This document shows, piece by piece, positions 5,902 through 6,022 of a stretch of DNA of 6,022 nucleotides. The stretch comes from Bacteroidales bacterium. Its GTDB lineage: Bacteria > Bacteroidota > Bacteroidia > Bacteroidales > UBA7960. The notes below the pieces were generated by a model. That model did not search any database, was not told the DNA's origin, and saw only the letters and a list, made by a program, of their open reading frames with translations. Positions within the stretch are counted from its first letter, which is position 1; each line of letters begins with the position of its first letter. The position numbers and the translations under genes are program-made. The stretch lies in contig PWHO01000322.1 in assembly GCA_003555385.1 (NCBI GenBank), positions 1-6,022 on the forward strand. The letters are read 5' to 3'.

Positions 5902-6022
5902 ATGTTAAAGAAAATCCCGCACACCTACGTGATCGTTTTTTTCATCATCATCATCGCTGCCATCCTCACCTGGTTCATCCCACCGGGAAAATATATTGAG
6001 GAGGACGTGCTTATCGACGGCC
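5902..6022 (+). CDS. YfcC-like membrane transporter, N-terminus only (partial)
   Basis: Only the first 40 residues are present; the gene runs off the right edge. The start MLKKIPHTYVIVFFIIIIAA leads into ILTWFIPPGKY, so there is a short positive N-terminus, one transmembrane helix (about residues 8-26) and a TWxIPxGxY turn. This pattern is characteristic of YfcC/DcuC-superfamily permeases, polytopic inner-membrane carriers annotated for amino acids or C4-dicarboxylates; the substrate cannot be told from this fragment. The ATG at 5902-5904 is the first possible start, because an in-frame TAA lies at 5887-5889. No Shine-Dalgarno sequence and no convincing promoter were seen in 5740-5901. It is transcribed away from the tRNA and the hem cluster, so it is probably functionally unrelated. 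Confidence 0.72.
   Translation, partial: MLKKIPHTYVIVFFIIIIAAILTWFIPPGKYIEEDVLIDG

Overview
The window carries the early tetrapyrrole (heme) biosynthesis cluster of a bacterium, most likely a member of the Bacteroidota (Bacteroidetes). The evidence for that group is indirect. Almost no gene start has a Shine-Dalgarno sequence, leader regions are AT-rich, and there are -7 elements of the TAnnTTTG type, one of them perfect in front of the tRNA gene. Glutamyl-tRNA reductase together with glutamate-1-semialdehyde aminomutase shows that 5-aminolevulinate is made by the C5 pathway.

Layout, right to left on the minus strand. A probable promoter (5306-5335) precedes a small, unrecognised membrane-anchored protein (5253-4828). 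Then come hemA (4713-3454), hemC (3461-2532, overlapping hemA by 8 bases), hemD (2515-1757, 16 bases after hemC), hemB (1633-665, after a 123-base gap) and hemL (from 646, leaving the window at base 1). The enzymes cover glutamyl-tRNA to uroporphyrinogen III. HemA and HemL make 5-aminolevulinate, HemB joins two of these into porphobilinogen, HemC builds hydroxymethylbilane, and HemD closes the ring. Active-site residues of HemA, HemC and HemB are in place.

Right-hand part. 5254-5640 holds no intact gene. It contains the putative operon promoter with a 17-base palindrome, several short TCCGGTAT repeats, and a decayed piece of an IS66-type accessory transposase gene (tnpB). That piece lies against the terminator of a minus-strand tRNA-Arg(CCG) gene (5666-5739). 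To the right, on the plus strand, a YfcC-like membrane transporter gene starts at 5902 and leaves the window.

The genes themselves are ordinary, and I see no new defence, mobile or RNA system. The most interesting signal is regulatory. The heptamer TTTGGAT/ATCCAAA forms a perfect palindrome in the putative hem operon promoter and occurs three more times in the gap before hemB, which suggests a shared operator of an unknown regulator.
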